Below are positions 33,632 to 42,303 of a stretch of DNA of 64,000 bases, in pieces; positions within the stretch are counted from its first letter, which is position 1; every line of letters begins with the position of its first letter. The notes under the pieces are model-generated. The model was not told the DNA's origin. It worked only from the letters and a program-made list of their open reading frames with translations, and searched no databases. This DNA is from an uncultured Succinivibrio sp. (GTDB taxonomy: Bacteria; Pseudomonadota; Gammaproteobacteria; Enterobacterales; Succinivibrionaceae). Both the position numbers and the translations under genes were made by a program. Location of the stretch: the NCBI GenBank assembly GCA_900770725.1, contig CAAGLL010000021.1:1-64000 (forward strand), written 5' to 3'.

Positions 33632-33853
33632 AGGCAGGGGGGATGCGTCCTGGTGGCAGTTCCCCTGGCATTGGAGCGCTGGCGCGGCGGCCTTTTCCCA
33701 AGCTCGGATGAAGTTCTTTCGAGAGCATCTGGCATCGCAATGACGCTTGCCATGCATGTGTCCTGACTCAGCGCACACGATGGCTTTGCTGAAGGCAAAC
33801 CTTGAAATGACAGCCTTTGGATTGCAATAAGTGCATAGCCAAAGGAGGCCGGC

Positions 33854-34216
33854 ATGCTTTATCCATTTCTCAGCGATGGCAATTTCGACATTGGCTTTTC
33901 CGAAATAAAAAAAGTCGACGGCATCAATCAAATCCGCATCTTTGCGGAGGAGCCGTGGAAGGGCCATTTCAAGTGGAAGACTCTTGAGTTCTACATCCCT
34001 TCTGGAAAGATCACCAAGCTTGAAGGCTACACGCGGGAGGAAGCGGCGAAGATCATAAGCAGCGTCAGGATGTCCGAAAAAGATCTTTTTGAGATGTCAA
34101 AGGATTTTGAACAAAATGGATTGGATTGTATGAGTAATGCTGGCAATCCATATCGTTTGCGCATGCTTCGCTTATGTCTCCTCATTGTCTGCGGCACCTA
34201 TAGTTCTTGCAGATGA
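33854..34216 (+). CDS. Hypothetical protein (120 aa)
   Basis: A perfect AAAGGAGG site lies 5 nt before the ATG. The frame has lower G+C than its neighbours, so the gene is probably real and acquired. The protein is soluble, with FYIPSGKITKLEGYTREEAA at residues 46-65 and a helical segment after it. The last 25 residues (from NPYRLRML) are of a different, hydrophobic and Cys-containing character and might come from a frameshift near the end. I do not recognise the family. It lies in a small accessory patch between perM and cnoX. Confidence 0.6.
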   Translation: MLYPFLSDGNFDIGFSEIKKVDGINQIRIFAEEPWKGHFKWKTLEFYIPSGKITKLEGYTREEAAKIISSVRMSEKDLFEMSKDFEQNGLDCMSNAGNPYRLRMLRLCLLIVCGTYSSCR

Positions 34217-34263
34217 GCGGATGCGCCCGCGCCCGCGCCTGCGGCACCGGCGTTTCAGGCGGT

Positions 34264-34373
34264 CGGAATTTCAAATTAGCTAGTGCGACACGGAGGCTCG
34301 GTCTCCCTGGATGCGCGAGTTGGCAGGCCCCACCAGGCGGCGGTAGTCGCATTAACTAATTTGAAAAAATCCG
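34264..34373. repeat. 110-bp element bounded by imperfect inverted repeats
   Basis: The left arm (34264-34289) and right arm (34346-34373) share TTCAAATTAG-TA-TGCGAC in inverted orientation, 18 of 20 bases, and pairing continues outward through CGG. The 56-bp interior can form two further hairpins, GGAG/CTCC and CCTGG/CCAGG, so the whole folds as a three-way junction. It may be a non-autonomous mobile element (MITE-like) or a structured RNA. No direct repeat at its edges is obvious. Confidence 0.5.
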
Positions 34374-34386
34374 GCGGGCAAAAACA

Positions 34387-34417
34387 ACGCCATCCCTTGG
34401 CACACAAGGGATGGCGT
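34387..34417 (-). terminator. Terminator of the leftward DUF2335 operon
   Basis: A 13-bp perfect stem, ACGCCATCCCTTG (34387-34399) with its complement (34405-34417), is followed on the minus strand by TGTTTTTG. It is 125 bp past the stop of the gene at 34542. Confidence 0.65.
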
Positions 34418-34541
34418 CAGTCAGCGCGAATTTTGCCTTCGAAAGTCAGGTATTTGTGGAAAAGCCTGCCGTCGGCGGCGTAGGTGCGTGCTTCATGTTT
34501 GAATAAAAGCATCCACAATTTCGGCTTTGGGAGATCTGCTG

Positions 34542-34775
34542 TTACTTGATGAAGCGCGACAACAGAAGCACCAGCGGTATGAAGCAGGAACCAAGTGCGC
34601 TCAACTGCTTGCCGTTTAATCCTAGGATCAGCGTAATCACGAGACAGAGAACGACTATCACCGATATTGTCCAGCGGTTCATGCGGGTTTCATGCATGTA
34701 AAACTCGCTTTGCCGCTTGTTGAACTCGCGGCGGTGTTTGGACTCTTCGACAGAAAGATCCACCACTTTGTCCAC
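34542..34775 (-). CDS. Small membrane protein, DUF2335-like
   Basis: From GTG 34775 the protein has 77 residues: a charged helix (VEESKHRREFNKRQSEF) followed by two membrane segments. This layout is that of the DUF2335 proteins of unknown function. The frame stays open upstream to about 34853 and encodes LPPIDQLERLNSFRPDL, which fits the usual DUF2335 N-terminus, yet that part has no ATG, GTG or TTG. An AGAGGA site at 34837-34842 points to a start near CTG 34826. So the N-terminus is either a rare start or has been damaged. It follows the gene at 34860 in one operon. Confidence 0.55.
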   Translation of the reverse strand: MDKVVDLSVEESKHRREFNKRQSEFYMHETRMNRWTISVIVVLCLVITLILGLNGKQLSALGSCFIPLVLLLSRFIK

Positions 34776-34859
34776 GAGATCCGGCCTGAAGCTGTTGAGT
34801 CTCTCTAGTTGGTCTATTGGCGGCAGCGGATTATTATCCTCTTTTAAACAAGCTCAATT

Positions 34860-35072
34860 TTAGAGCCCTTGCTTTCCGCCCTTACGCCGTTTTGTCTGGT
34901 CATCCTCAACAACCTTTCTGGCCGCATTCCCTATGTCTGATGTCACGCGGTTGAAATCGCCGAGCAGGGCCAAGCGATCCTGGCTGAAACTGCCGAACGA
35001 CGGAGCCTCCATCGGGCGGAGGCTGTCGGCCAGCGCGGCCAGCCCGTCATTGAAAGACTTTAGAAAACGCAT
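34860..35072 (-). CDS. Hypothetical small protein (70 aa)
   Basis: The ATG at 35072 is preferred because GGAGG lies 7 nt upstream, inside a longer frame that begins at 35084. The protein is 70 residues, amphipathic at the start (MRFLKSFNDGLAALADSL), with a basic tail (TKRRKGGKQ). It has no recognisable domain or signal peptide. It is first in a two-gene operon with the DUF2335-like membrane protein. Confidence 0.5.
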   Translation of the reverse strand: MRFLKSFNDGLAALADSLRPMEAPSFGSFSQDRLALLGDFNRVTSDIGNAARKVVEDDQTKRRKGGKQGL

Positions 35073-35445
35073 GATGCCCTCCATGCCCGCGCGTCGAAGC
35101 GGAGCCTTAGAAGAAGTTTAGCCTAAAGAGCACGGACGAGCAAAAGGGCAGATCATGGATCCAAGATGGGACGGCCATTCGTCCTGCAACAGCGTCCTCT
35201 CGTTGGCGCGGCGCTCATCGGGAACTCCGTGGCGCTCATTGAGGCAGTGCAGTTTGGACTCTCGGCTGTAAAACACGAGGTTTTGAGACGATGGCAATGG
35301 ACATGAGACAGTCCCGCGAAAGAATGTCGCCATAACGGATGGAAATCCGATGGCGCAATACCTGGAACGGATGCGCGGAAGGCGCCGTAAGGCGCCTTCC
35401 AAAAATGCCGATGCTGCGCAACCTTGCCTGCGCGACAGGCCTTCC
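35073..35445. other. Intergenic region between the small operon and cnoX
   Basis: About 370 bp with mixed composition. A GGAAGGCGCC/GGCGCCTTCC hairpin (35377-35400) lies 46 bp past the cnoX stop and probably ends that transcript. Frames crossing this stretch lack ribosome-binding sites and recognisable protein sequence. Confidence 0.4.
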
Positions 35446-36282
35446 TCAATACATGAGGGCGTAGAGCTTGCGGCGGAACTCCTTTTGCAGCGGATCGCCG
35501 CCCAGGGTGTTGAGGATGTCGATGAAGGTCTTCTTGACATCGGGATCGGCGCTGTTCTTCTTGAGCAGGGCAAAGAGCATCTCGAGGGCCTCGCGGTGCT
35601 TGCCGCTTGCCGACAGTGCGGCAGCGTACTTGATGGTGATCCCCTTGTCGTCGGGGTTCTTCTCGTGATCCTCGCGCAGCTTGCGCAGCTCCGGCGAGTC
35701 GGCGGCCTGCTCGGCGAGCGTGAGCGCCGACATCAGGTCCTTGTAGTCCTGGGTCTCGGTCTCGGTGCGGCCGCAGCCTGAGAGCAGCTCCTTGGCGCGT
35801 TCGAGGTTCCTGGCCTTGATGCAGAGCGAGGCGAGCTTGAACTTGGCGGCGGTGGACTTCGGATCGGCCTTGAAGGCGTCCGAGGCCTTGGCCATGGCGC
35901 CCTGGAGATCGCCCTTCGCCTCGAGATCCGCGGCCTCCTTCAGGAGCAGCTCGCACTGCGAGGGCATGTACTTGGTGATTAGGGCCTGCAATCCGGTCAC
36001 GACCTCGTCGCCCTGCAGGGCGTCCACCGGCTGGCCCTTGCTGAAGACGATGACCGCAGGCACCGCGCGCAGGCCAAGCTGCATGGCGATGGCCTGGCCG
36101 ACCGCGCCGCCGACGTCGGCCTCGGCCAGGGTGATGTACGGGCTGCCGTCCGGGATGGCCGCCTTCAGCGCCTTGGTCGCGGCCTGGCACTCCGGCGCGT
36201 CGGCGAAGAAGTAAACGAATACGGCCTTGTCCTGGGATCCCTTGAGGATCACCTGCTGGACGTTCTGTTCTGTAAGCAGCAT
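35446..36282 (-). CDS. cnoX: CnoX-like chaperedoxin (thioredoxin-TPR protein)
   Basis: The 278-aa protein has an N-terminal thioredoxin fold and a C-terminal TPR-like helical region ending FRRKLYALMY, the CnoX/YbbN signature. The active-site motif is APEC (FADAPECQAA) instead of CxxC. E. coli CnoX also lacks the first Cys, so this one is not a normal reductase. CnoX protects proteins from hypochlorite damage and hands them to GroEL. The ATG at 36282 follows GGAAGGAA. The longer frame overlaps the next gene. It lies downstream of lapC. Confidence 0.9.
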   Translation of the reverse strand: MLLTEQNVQQVILKGSQDKAVFVYFFADAPECQAATKALKAAIPDGSPYITLAEADVGGAVGQAIAMQLGLRAVPAVIVFSKGQPVDALQGDEVVTGLQALITKYMPSQCELLLKEAADLEAKGDLQGAMAKASDAFKADPKSTAAKFKLASLCIKARNLERAKELLSGCGRTETETQDYKDLMSALTLAEQAADSPELRKLREDHEKNPDDKGITIKYAAALSASGKHREALEMLFALLKKNSADPDVKKTFIDILNTLGGDPLQKEFRRKLYALMY

Positions 36283-36301
36283 CTCTATTGTTCCTTCCGG
36301 T

Positions 36302-38026
36302 TCATTTCTCAAAGCGGTTGATGATGCGCATGGCCTCGATGAGGTGCTCCAGGTTGGGGCTCACGGCCTTCTGCGTGCCTTCGCTTTCAAAGTATGCGTT
36401 TCCGTCACTCTTGTATATGGAGACGGAGCCTTGGCGGATCAAGAGCAGGTCGTCCTTGCGGGAGCTGACGATGAAGCTGCGGTCGCGCGCGTCCGGCGAG
36501 AGGAGATCCTCGCCTATGGAGTAGTCGGAGGGATTGGTGGTGATCCCGAGGATCGACTCGCCGATGGTGGGGGCGATGTCAAAGTGCGAGCTTAAGATCT
36601 GCATGCTCACGCCGCGGTTGGCCCCTCCGGGCAGGCAGGCGATGAAGGGCACGTGGCTCTGCTGGTGGGGGAAGAGCCTTCCTTCCTCAACGATGCCTGG
36701 GTTGCCCTGCGCCGAGGTGATGAAGACCACGGTGTGCTCGAGCTTGCCCTCATCGTCGAGGCTCTGCATGAACTGCCCGATGGCCGCGTCGATGGAGCGC
36801 AGCCTCTGGCGCCTTGCCTTGCCGGAGAGCTTGGGATCTGCAAGATCGTTTAGCACCACCGAGAGGGCGAGCGGGCGCGAGGGCTCGGAGAGCCCCGCGT
36901 CGGCCGCCCCGGCCTTGAGGCTCTCCTCATCGGACTTCGTTGAGACGTAGTTCACCGAGCGCAGCGCCCCGTTCACGAAGACGTAGTTCGAGTCCGAGGG
37001 GTTGCCGTCTGAGATCGCGCGCACGAGGTACTCGTTGCGGTACATCTGCTCGAGCACCACCGGGTAGGTGCGGTGCTCGGCGAAGGCCTCGCTGTACTCG
37101 ACCGGCACGCCGAACATCGCGGCAAAGAAGTTGTCCCCGGCCGAGGCGTAGGGCAGGTAGTGGTTCTCAAAGCTCATGTAGGTGCGCTTGATCCCCAGGA
37201 TCTGCGGGGTGTCATCGTCGTTGAGGTCCGAGTAGGACAGGCCGTTTGCGAACACCGTGATGATGTTGACGGGCCGGGCCTCGGAGGAGGTGATGTCGGT
37301 GAGCGGGTAGATGTAGCCCGGGGCGCCGCCTGCGGTGCTCTTCTCGGGCAGCCAGCCGTGGCTTGCGAGGAAGGACTTGGCGGTGAGCGGGTAGTGCGCG
37401 GGGTAGACGCTGCGCAGCGCGGTGATCGGGCGGTAGGAGGCCGCGTCGGCCCAGGCGCTCAGGCCGTGGGAGCAGAGGAAGGCGCACAGCGCGGCGATCT
37501 CGAAGGCGGCGCGGACCGCGCCGCCGCGCTGGGTGTAGAGCGAGCGCCCGGCCAGGCGCGCAAAGAGCAGCTGCAGCGCGATGACCAGGGGCACGGCGAT
37601 GTACATGAAGTTGTAGTTGAGCCCGGTGTAGAAGTCGAGATCGCGCATCATGATGCTGATGACCGGCGGCACGATGTGGACGCGGGCTATGAGGTAGAGC
37701 TTGACATCGAAGAGCAGCACGATGTCGCCTACTACCGCGAGGACGACGGCGAAGCCCTTTGCAAGCCTGAACGAGCCTATGAGCGACACTGGGAAGAAGC
37801 CCACGAGGTACACCGCGAAGGTGAGGAAGCACATCTGCCCAAGCCAGGAGACGAGCAGGTAGAAGAAGGGCAGGAAGGCCGAGGTGTCAGGCGTGGCGTA
37901 GAAGTACGCAAGCCCGATCGCGCTTGAGAGCAGGAGGTTTAAGAACAGGAACTGCCGGCCCCACAGGTTGGCGCGGGCCACCTGCTCCCGGTAGCTGAAG
38001 AATTTGGGGAAATTGAGATCTGCCAT
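36302..38026 (-). CDS. lapC: LapC/YejM (PbgA) inner-membrane regulator of LPS synthesis
   Basis: The 574-aa protein has five N-terminal membrane helices (DUF3413) and a periplasmic sulfatase-like domain. Comparison with E. coli YejM shows matching ADAASYRPITALR, YPLT, NGLSYSDL and the C-terminal YSIGEDL. The sulfatase metal site is not kept, as in YejM. In E. coli the protein senses lipid A and restrains LapB-FtsH degradation of LpxC. The ATG at 38026 fits the YejM start. cnoX follows after 19 bp. Confidence 0.9.
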   Translation of the reverse strand: MADLNFPKFFSYREQVARANLWGRQFLFLNLLLSSAIGLAYFYATPDTSAFLPFFYLLVSWLGQMCFLTFAVYLVGFFPVSLIGSFRLAKGFAVVLAVVGDIVLLFDVKLYLIARVHIVPPVISIMMRDLDFYTGLNYNFMYIAVPLVIALQLLFARLAGRSLYTQRGGAVRAAFEIAALCAFLCSHGLSAWADAASYRPITALRSVYPAHYPLTAKSFLASHGWLPEKSTAGGAPGYIYPLTDITSSEARPVNIITVFANGLSYSDLNDDDTPQILGIKRTYMSFENHYLPYASAGDNFFAAMFGVPVEYSEAFAEHRTYPVVLEQMYRNEYLVRAISDGNPSDSNYVFVNGALRSVNYVSTKSDEESLKAGAADAGLSEPSRPLALSVVLNDLADPKLSGKARRQRLRSIDAAIGQFMQSLDDEGKLEHTVVFITSAQGNPGIVEEGRLFPHQQSHVPFIACLPGGANRGVSMQILSSHFDIAPTIGESILGITTNPSDYSIGEDLLSPDARDRSFIVSSRKDDLLLIRQGSVSIYKSDGNAYFESEGTQKAVSPNLEHLIEAMRIINRFEK

Positions 38027-38172
38027 AGTGCTATTCACAGCTGTTTTGCTGATTCTAGCATGCGTCAGGATCCGCGCCCGAATGCCGTCCCAAAACGCGG
38101 GGCTGAAAACGCGCGCCATGGAATTTTTCCCTTTGCCATAATCCTCCTGCCAGGACAACGCAGGAGGTGCCA

Positions 38173-39807
38173 ATGGCCAAGCAACTTGAGGGCGCGCTGC
38201 CCATCATCGTCACGAACTACGCAAGGGCCTTCGGGGTCAAGGTGCGCATGCAGGGCTGCAGCGCCTACACCAACGGGAGCACCATCACCATCCCAAGGCT
38301 CGACCTCTCCGATCCAATAACCTCGCGCATGGCCTACGGCTACCTGGCCCACGAGTCGGCGCACGTGCGCTACTCGGACTTCCAGGCCGCCGCGAGGGTG
38401 AAGCGCCGCTTCCTGCTGCACACCCTCGCGAACATCATCGAGGACGCGCGCATCGAGCGCCTCATCGGCAGGCAGTTCGTCGGGGTATGGGAGAACCTCG
38501 AGCTGCTGCGCTCAAACCCGCGCTCAGGCTACGAGGAGTTCCGCCTGAGGGCGCCTTCGATGGAGGCTCTCCAGCAGGTGCTCGCGATGGTGCTCTTCTA
38601 CACCGGGGCCTACTGCCAGCGCTTCAGGGTGCTGAGGCCCCGCGCAGCCTTCATGCTGAGGTTGCTGCGAGAGAGGATGGACCACGCGACGGTCACCAGG
38701 ATCTGCGCGCAGAGCCTCATGGTGCTGGATGCCAAGGACACGGCAGACTCCATCAGCATCGCCAAGCGGATCATCAACACCATCAACGCCGAGGGCGTGC
38801 TCACGAAGGGCGCGCGCGGCGATCTCATGCCGCCGCGCGCCTCCCGCGCCCGCAGGGGCGGGGGATCAACCCCGCGCAAGGTGCTCATGCGCAGGTACTG
38901 CGAGGAGCTCTCCGAGGCCGAGGCCAGGCTCAAGGCCAGCACCGGAGGCGAGGCCTCCAAGGTGGCCCCGGGCGCCGACCACGCCGCGGCGGTCTCGGCG
39001 CTTGGCAAGGAGGAGATGTGCGCCCGCGACGATCTGGGCGTCTTCGAGTCAGGGGAGTGCCGCCCGGGCAGGCTCGGCTTTGCCAAGATGGCTGCATCGT
39101 CTGCAAGGCTTCGGCGCGAGCTCTCGGCCCGCGTGCGGGCTTATGTCGAGGAGTACGGCAGCACCTGCGCGCGCGGCAACCGCCTCAACCCCTACCGCCT
39201 GGCACTCCTGCCCATCGGCGAGACGCGGGTCTTCCGCGACCGGATCATAAGGCGCGACAACTCGACCTCGGTGCACCTCCTCGTGGACTCGTCGGGCTCG
39301 ATGCTCACCTTCGACGACAAGCGCCAGCTCACGCGCTGCGAGGCGGCCTGCCGCTGCGCGCTCTCGCTGGCGCTCGCGCTCGAGGGCATAAGCGGGATCC
39401 ACACCATGTGCTCTTTCTTCCCGGGATCCGAGCACGAGGTGGACGTCTGCCTGCGCGACGGGCAGCGGGCCTCGGAGCGGCAGGCCTACTTCGACCAGGT
39501 GCCGCGCGGCTCGACGCCGCTTGCCCAGGCGGTGTGGCACGCCATTGGCTGCGCCGCGCGCACCGAGGCCCAGCGCCATGTCGTGATAGTCATCACCGAC
39601 GGGATCCCCGACAGCGTGGGGCAGGCGCGCACGGCGCTTGCCGCCGCGCGCTCGCGCGGCGTGGAGGTCTATGGGATAGGGATCTGCCTTGAGTTCATCA
39701 AGAGCCTGATCCCCAACAGCACGGTGATCGAGGATCCCGCAGAGGTGCTCGGCGCGGTGTTCGAGATGTTCCAGAAGGCGATCCTGCCTGGGGAGCAGGC
39801 GCGCTGA
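38173..39807 (+). CDS. VWA-domain protein with N-terminal HESAH motif
   Basis: The 544-aa protein has a C-terminal von Willebrand A domain with a complete MIDAS: DSSGSM, Thr in GSTPL and Asp in ITDGIPD. The N-terminal part contains YLAHESAHVRYSD, an HExxH zinc-site pattern, and a conserved IIEDARIERL. The layout recalls the CobT-like subunit of cobalt chelatase and related VWA proteins that work with a MoxR-type ATPase, but no such ATPase gene is nearby. AGGAGG lies 5 nt before ATG 38173. It diverges from lapC. Substrate is unknown. Confidence 0.75.
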   Translation: MAKQLEGALPIIVTNYARAFGVKVRMQGCSAYTNGSTITIPRLDLSDPITSRMAYGYLAHESAHVRYSDFQAAARVKRRFLLHTLANIIEDARIERLIGRQFVGVWENLELLRSNPRSGYEEFRLRAPSMEALQQVLAMVLFYTGAYCQRFRVLRPRAAFMLRLLRERMDHATVTRICAQSLMVLDAKDTADSISIAKRIINTINAEGVLTKGARGDLMPPRASRARRGGGSTPRKVLMRRYCEELSEAEARLKASTGGEASKVAPGADHAAAVSALGKEEMCARDDLGVFESGECRPGRLGFAKMAASSARLRRELSARVRAYVEEYGSTCARGNRLNPYRLALLPIGETRVFRDRIIRRDNSTSVHLLVDSSGSMLTFDDKRQLTRCEAACRCALSLALALEGISGIHTMCSFFPGSEHEVDVCLRDGQRASERQAYFDQVPRGSTPLAQAVWHAIGCAARTEAQRHVVIVITDGIPDSVGQARTALAAARSRGVEVYGIGICLEFIKSLIPNSTVIEDPAEVLGAVFEMFQKAILPGEQAR

Positions 39808-39854
39808 TAAAGGCATGCGTCCCTGCCGCATCGGGCGGTGGCGCGGCTTCTATT

Positions 39855-39863
39855 TGGTAGAAT
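39855..39863 (+). promoter_or_regulatory. Extended -10 promoter of queA
   Basis: TGGTAGAAT is 24 bp before the queA start. The -35 region is GC-rich and not recognisable. Confidence 0.45.
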
Positions 39864-39886
39864 AGCCGCGATTTGCAGAGGGACAT

Positions 39887-40978
39887 ATGCTTCGCAGCGA
39901 TTTCAATTTCGAGCTCCCCCGCGAGCTCATTGCAGAATACCCAAGCGACACCCGCACCGGATGCCGCATGCTCGCCCTGGACGGCGCCACCGGCGCGCTC
40001 CAGGACCGCCATTTTTACGATCTCAAGGACTTCCTCAGGCCCGGGGACCTGCTCGTCTTCAACGACACCAAGGTGATCCCGGCGAGGATGTACGCAAAGA
40101 AGGAGACCGGCGGGGCCGTCGAGATCCTGACCGAGCGCGTGCTCGCCAAGGACAGCGCGCTCGTGCACATGAAGGCGAGCAAGGCCTGCCGCGAGGGCGC
40201 CGTGCTCTCGGTGGACGGCTCTGATGTGAGGCTCGTGGTCGAAGGACGGCAGGGCGATCTCTTCAAGGTGAGGACGCAGGACGGCTCGTCGATCCTCGAT
40301 CTCATGTACAGCGCAGGCCACATCCCGCTGCCGCCGTACATCGACCGCGAGGACACCGCGCTCGACCGCGACCGCTACCAGACCGTCTACAGCCGCGTGC
40401 CCGGCGCCGTGGCCGCCCCGACGGCCGGGCTGCACTTTGACAAGGCCCAGCTTGAGGATCTCAAGGCCATGGGCGTGGGCGAGGCCTTCTGCACGCTCCA
40501 CGTCGGCGCCGGCACCTTCCAGCCGGTGCGCGAGGACGACATCTCGCGTCACCACATGCACACCGAGTACGTGCACCTGCCAAAGGAGGTCGCAGACGCG
40601 GTGATCGCGACCCACGAGCGTGGCGGCCGCGTGGTCGCGGTCGGCACGACTGCGGTGCGCTCGCTCGAGAGCGCCGCGCAGCTTGCCGAGAAGAACGGCT
40701 GCGGGCAGGAGATCTGCGAGTTCTCAGGCGACACGTCGATCTTCATATACCCGGGCGTGCCCTACCGCGTGGTGGACTGCCTCATCACGAACTTCCACCT
40801 CCCCGAGTCGACCCTCATCATGCTGGTCGCCGCGTTTGCAGGCTACAAGAAGACCATGGCCGCCTACCGCCACGCCGTGGAGGAGCGCTACCGCTTCTTC
40901 AGCTACGGCGACTGCATGTTCATCACCAGAAATCCCGAGGCGCTCCATGATCTCCCGCCTTCGGCGCAGGAGGCCTGA
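39887..40978 (+). CDS. queA: S-adenosylmethionine:tRNA ribosyltransferase-isomerase
   Basis: The 363-aa enzyme converts preQ1 at position 34 of certain tRNAs to epoxyqueuosine using the ribosyl group of SAM. Motifs are FNDTKVIPARM, PLPPYI, AAPTAGLHF, LHVGAGTFQPV and the C-terminal TNFHLPESTLIML. Length is that of E. coli QueA (356). The stop overlaps the tgt start (TGATG). Confidence 0.98.
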   Translation: MLRSDFNFELPRELIAEYPSDTRTGCRMLALDGATGALQDRHFYDLKDFLRPGDLLVFNDTKVIPARMYAKKETGGAVEILTERVLAKDSALVHMKASKACREGAVLSVDGSDVRLVVEGRQGDLFKVRTQDGSSILDLMYSAGHIPLPPYIDREDTALDRDRYQTVYSRVPGAVAAPTAGLHFDKAQLEDLKAMGVGEAFCTLHVGAGTFQPVREDDISRHHMHTEYVHLPKEVADAVIATHERGGRVVAVGTTAVRSLESAAQLAEKNGCGQEICEFSGDTSIFIYPGVPYRVVDCLITNFHLPESTLIMLVAAFAGYKKTMAAYRHAVEERYRFFSYGDCMFITRNPEALHDLPPSAQEA

Positions 40979-42090
40979 TGAAGTTCACCCTAAAAGCCAA
41001 ATGCGGCAAGGCGCGCCTGGGCGCCATCGAGACTGCGCACGGCGTGATCCGCACCCCGGCCTTCATGCCGGTGGGGACGCAGGGCACGGTCAAGGCGATG
41101 CGTCCCGAGCAGGTCTCGGAGCTTGGCGCCGACATCATCCTTGGCAACACCTTCCACCTCTGGCTCCGGCCTGGGTGCAAGGTGGTCAAGGCCCACGGCG
41201 GGCTGCACCAGTTTGCCAACTGGCACGGGCCGATCCTCACCGACTCGGGCGGGTTCCAGGTCTTCTCGCTCTCGGGGATCCGCAAGGTCACCGAGGAGGG
41301 CGTGGCCTTCAGAAATCCCATCAACGGCTCCAGGCTCTTCCTCTCCCCTGAGATTTCCATGCAGATCCAGACCGACCTCAACTCGGACATCGTGATGCAG
41401 CTTGACGAGTGCATCGGGCTGCCGGCCCCGCACAAGGAGGAGGAGCGGGCGATGGAGCTCTCGCTGCGCTGGGCGCAGAGGAGCAAGGACGAGTTCCACC
41501 GCCTCGGGAACCCCAACGCGCTCTTTGGAATAATCCAGGGCGGCACCGACAAGGCGCTGCGCGAGCGCTCGCTCAAGGGGCTTACGGACATCGGCTTTGA
41601 CGGCTATGCCATCGGCGGCCTGGCCGTAGGCGAGGGCAAGGCCGAGATGTACGGCGAGCTCTCCCACATCGCGCCCATGATGCCCGAGGATCACCCGCGC
41701 TACCTCATGGGCGTGGGCACGCCGATGGACATACTCCAGGGCGTGCTGCGCGGCGTGGACATGTTCGACTGCGTGATGCCCTCGCGCAACGCGCGCAACG
41801 GCCACCTATTCACGAGTGAGGGCCCGGTGAGGATCCGCAACGCCAAGTACGCCGAGGACACCTCGCCGCTGGACCCCAACTGCGGCTGCTACACCTGCAA
41901 GAACTACAGCCGCGCCTACCTCCACCACCTCGACAAGTGCAACGAGCTCTTGGGAGCCCACCTCAACACGCTGCACAACCTCTGGTACTACGAGCACTTC
42001 ATGGCCGGCATCCGGGATGCCATCGAGCAGGGCACGCTCGAGGAGTTCGCCGAGCGCTTCTACAGCGTCTGGGGCAGGCCCGAGGCCTGA
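40978..42090 (+). CDS. tgt: tRNA-guanine transglycosylase
   Basis: The 370-aa enzyme exchanges guanine 34 for preQ1 in tRNAs with GUN anticodons. The active-site Asp is in DSGGFQVFSL and the second in FDCVMPSRNARNG. The zinc site is formed by Cys residues in CGCYTC and a later His in LHHLDKCNELLGAHL. Overlap with queA and the downstream yajC-secDF match the gammaproteobacterial order. Confidence 0.98.
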   Translation: MKFTLKAKCGKARLGAIETAHGVIRTPAFMPVGTQGTVKAMRPEQVSELGADIILGNTFHLWLRPGCKVVKAHGGLHQFANWHGPILTDSGGFQVFSLSGIRKVTEEGVAFRNPINGSRLFLSPEISMQIQTDLNSDIVMQLDECIGLPAPHKEEERAMELSLRWAQRSKDEFHRLGNPNALFGIIQGGTDKALRERSLKGLTDIGFDGYAIGGLAVGEGKAEMYGELSHIAPMMPEDHPRYLMGVGTPMDILQGVLRGVDMFDCVMPSRNARNGHLFTSEGPVRIRNAKYAEDTSPLDPNCGCYTCKNYSRAYLHHLDKCNELLGAHLNTLHNLWYYEHFMAGIRDAIEQGTLEEFAERFYSVWGRPEA

Positions 42091-42115
42091 TCGCAGGCAT
42101 AGATGAAGATGATGA

Positions 42116-42142
42116 GGACGGGGGCGCTGCGCGCCCCCGTCC
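42116..42142 (+). terminator. Terminator after tgt
   Basis: An 11-bp GC stem (42117-42127 with 42131-42141) has a TGC loop. No T run follows. yajC has its own promoter beyond it. Confidence 0.5.
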
Positions 42143-42224
42143 CGTCCTGCGCAAGGGCGCCCTGAAGCGGCATTCCCGCGGCGATCCCCGGCCTGCCGGA
42201 GTGGGCGATAGCTCACACTTTTTG

Positions 42225-42233
42225 TGCTATAGT
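42225..42233 (+). promoter_or_regulatory. Extended -10 promoter of yajC-secDF
   Basis: TGCTATAGT lies about 70 bp before the yajC ATG. Confidence 0.45.
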
Positions 42234-42303
42234 TGGCAGGTTGTCAACTGACTGACCGCATTACGCCAGCGCCTCCAGCGCTCCATTTTTACAGGAACAA
42301 GCA

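Noticed and set aside
35118..35573. 151-codon leftward frame crossing the cnoX terminator region
   Set aside because: It overlaps the end of cnoX in another frame, has no ribosome-binding site and shows no protein-like sequence.
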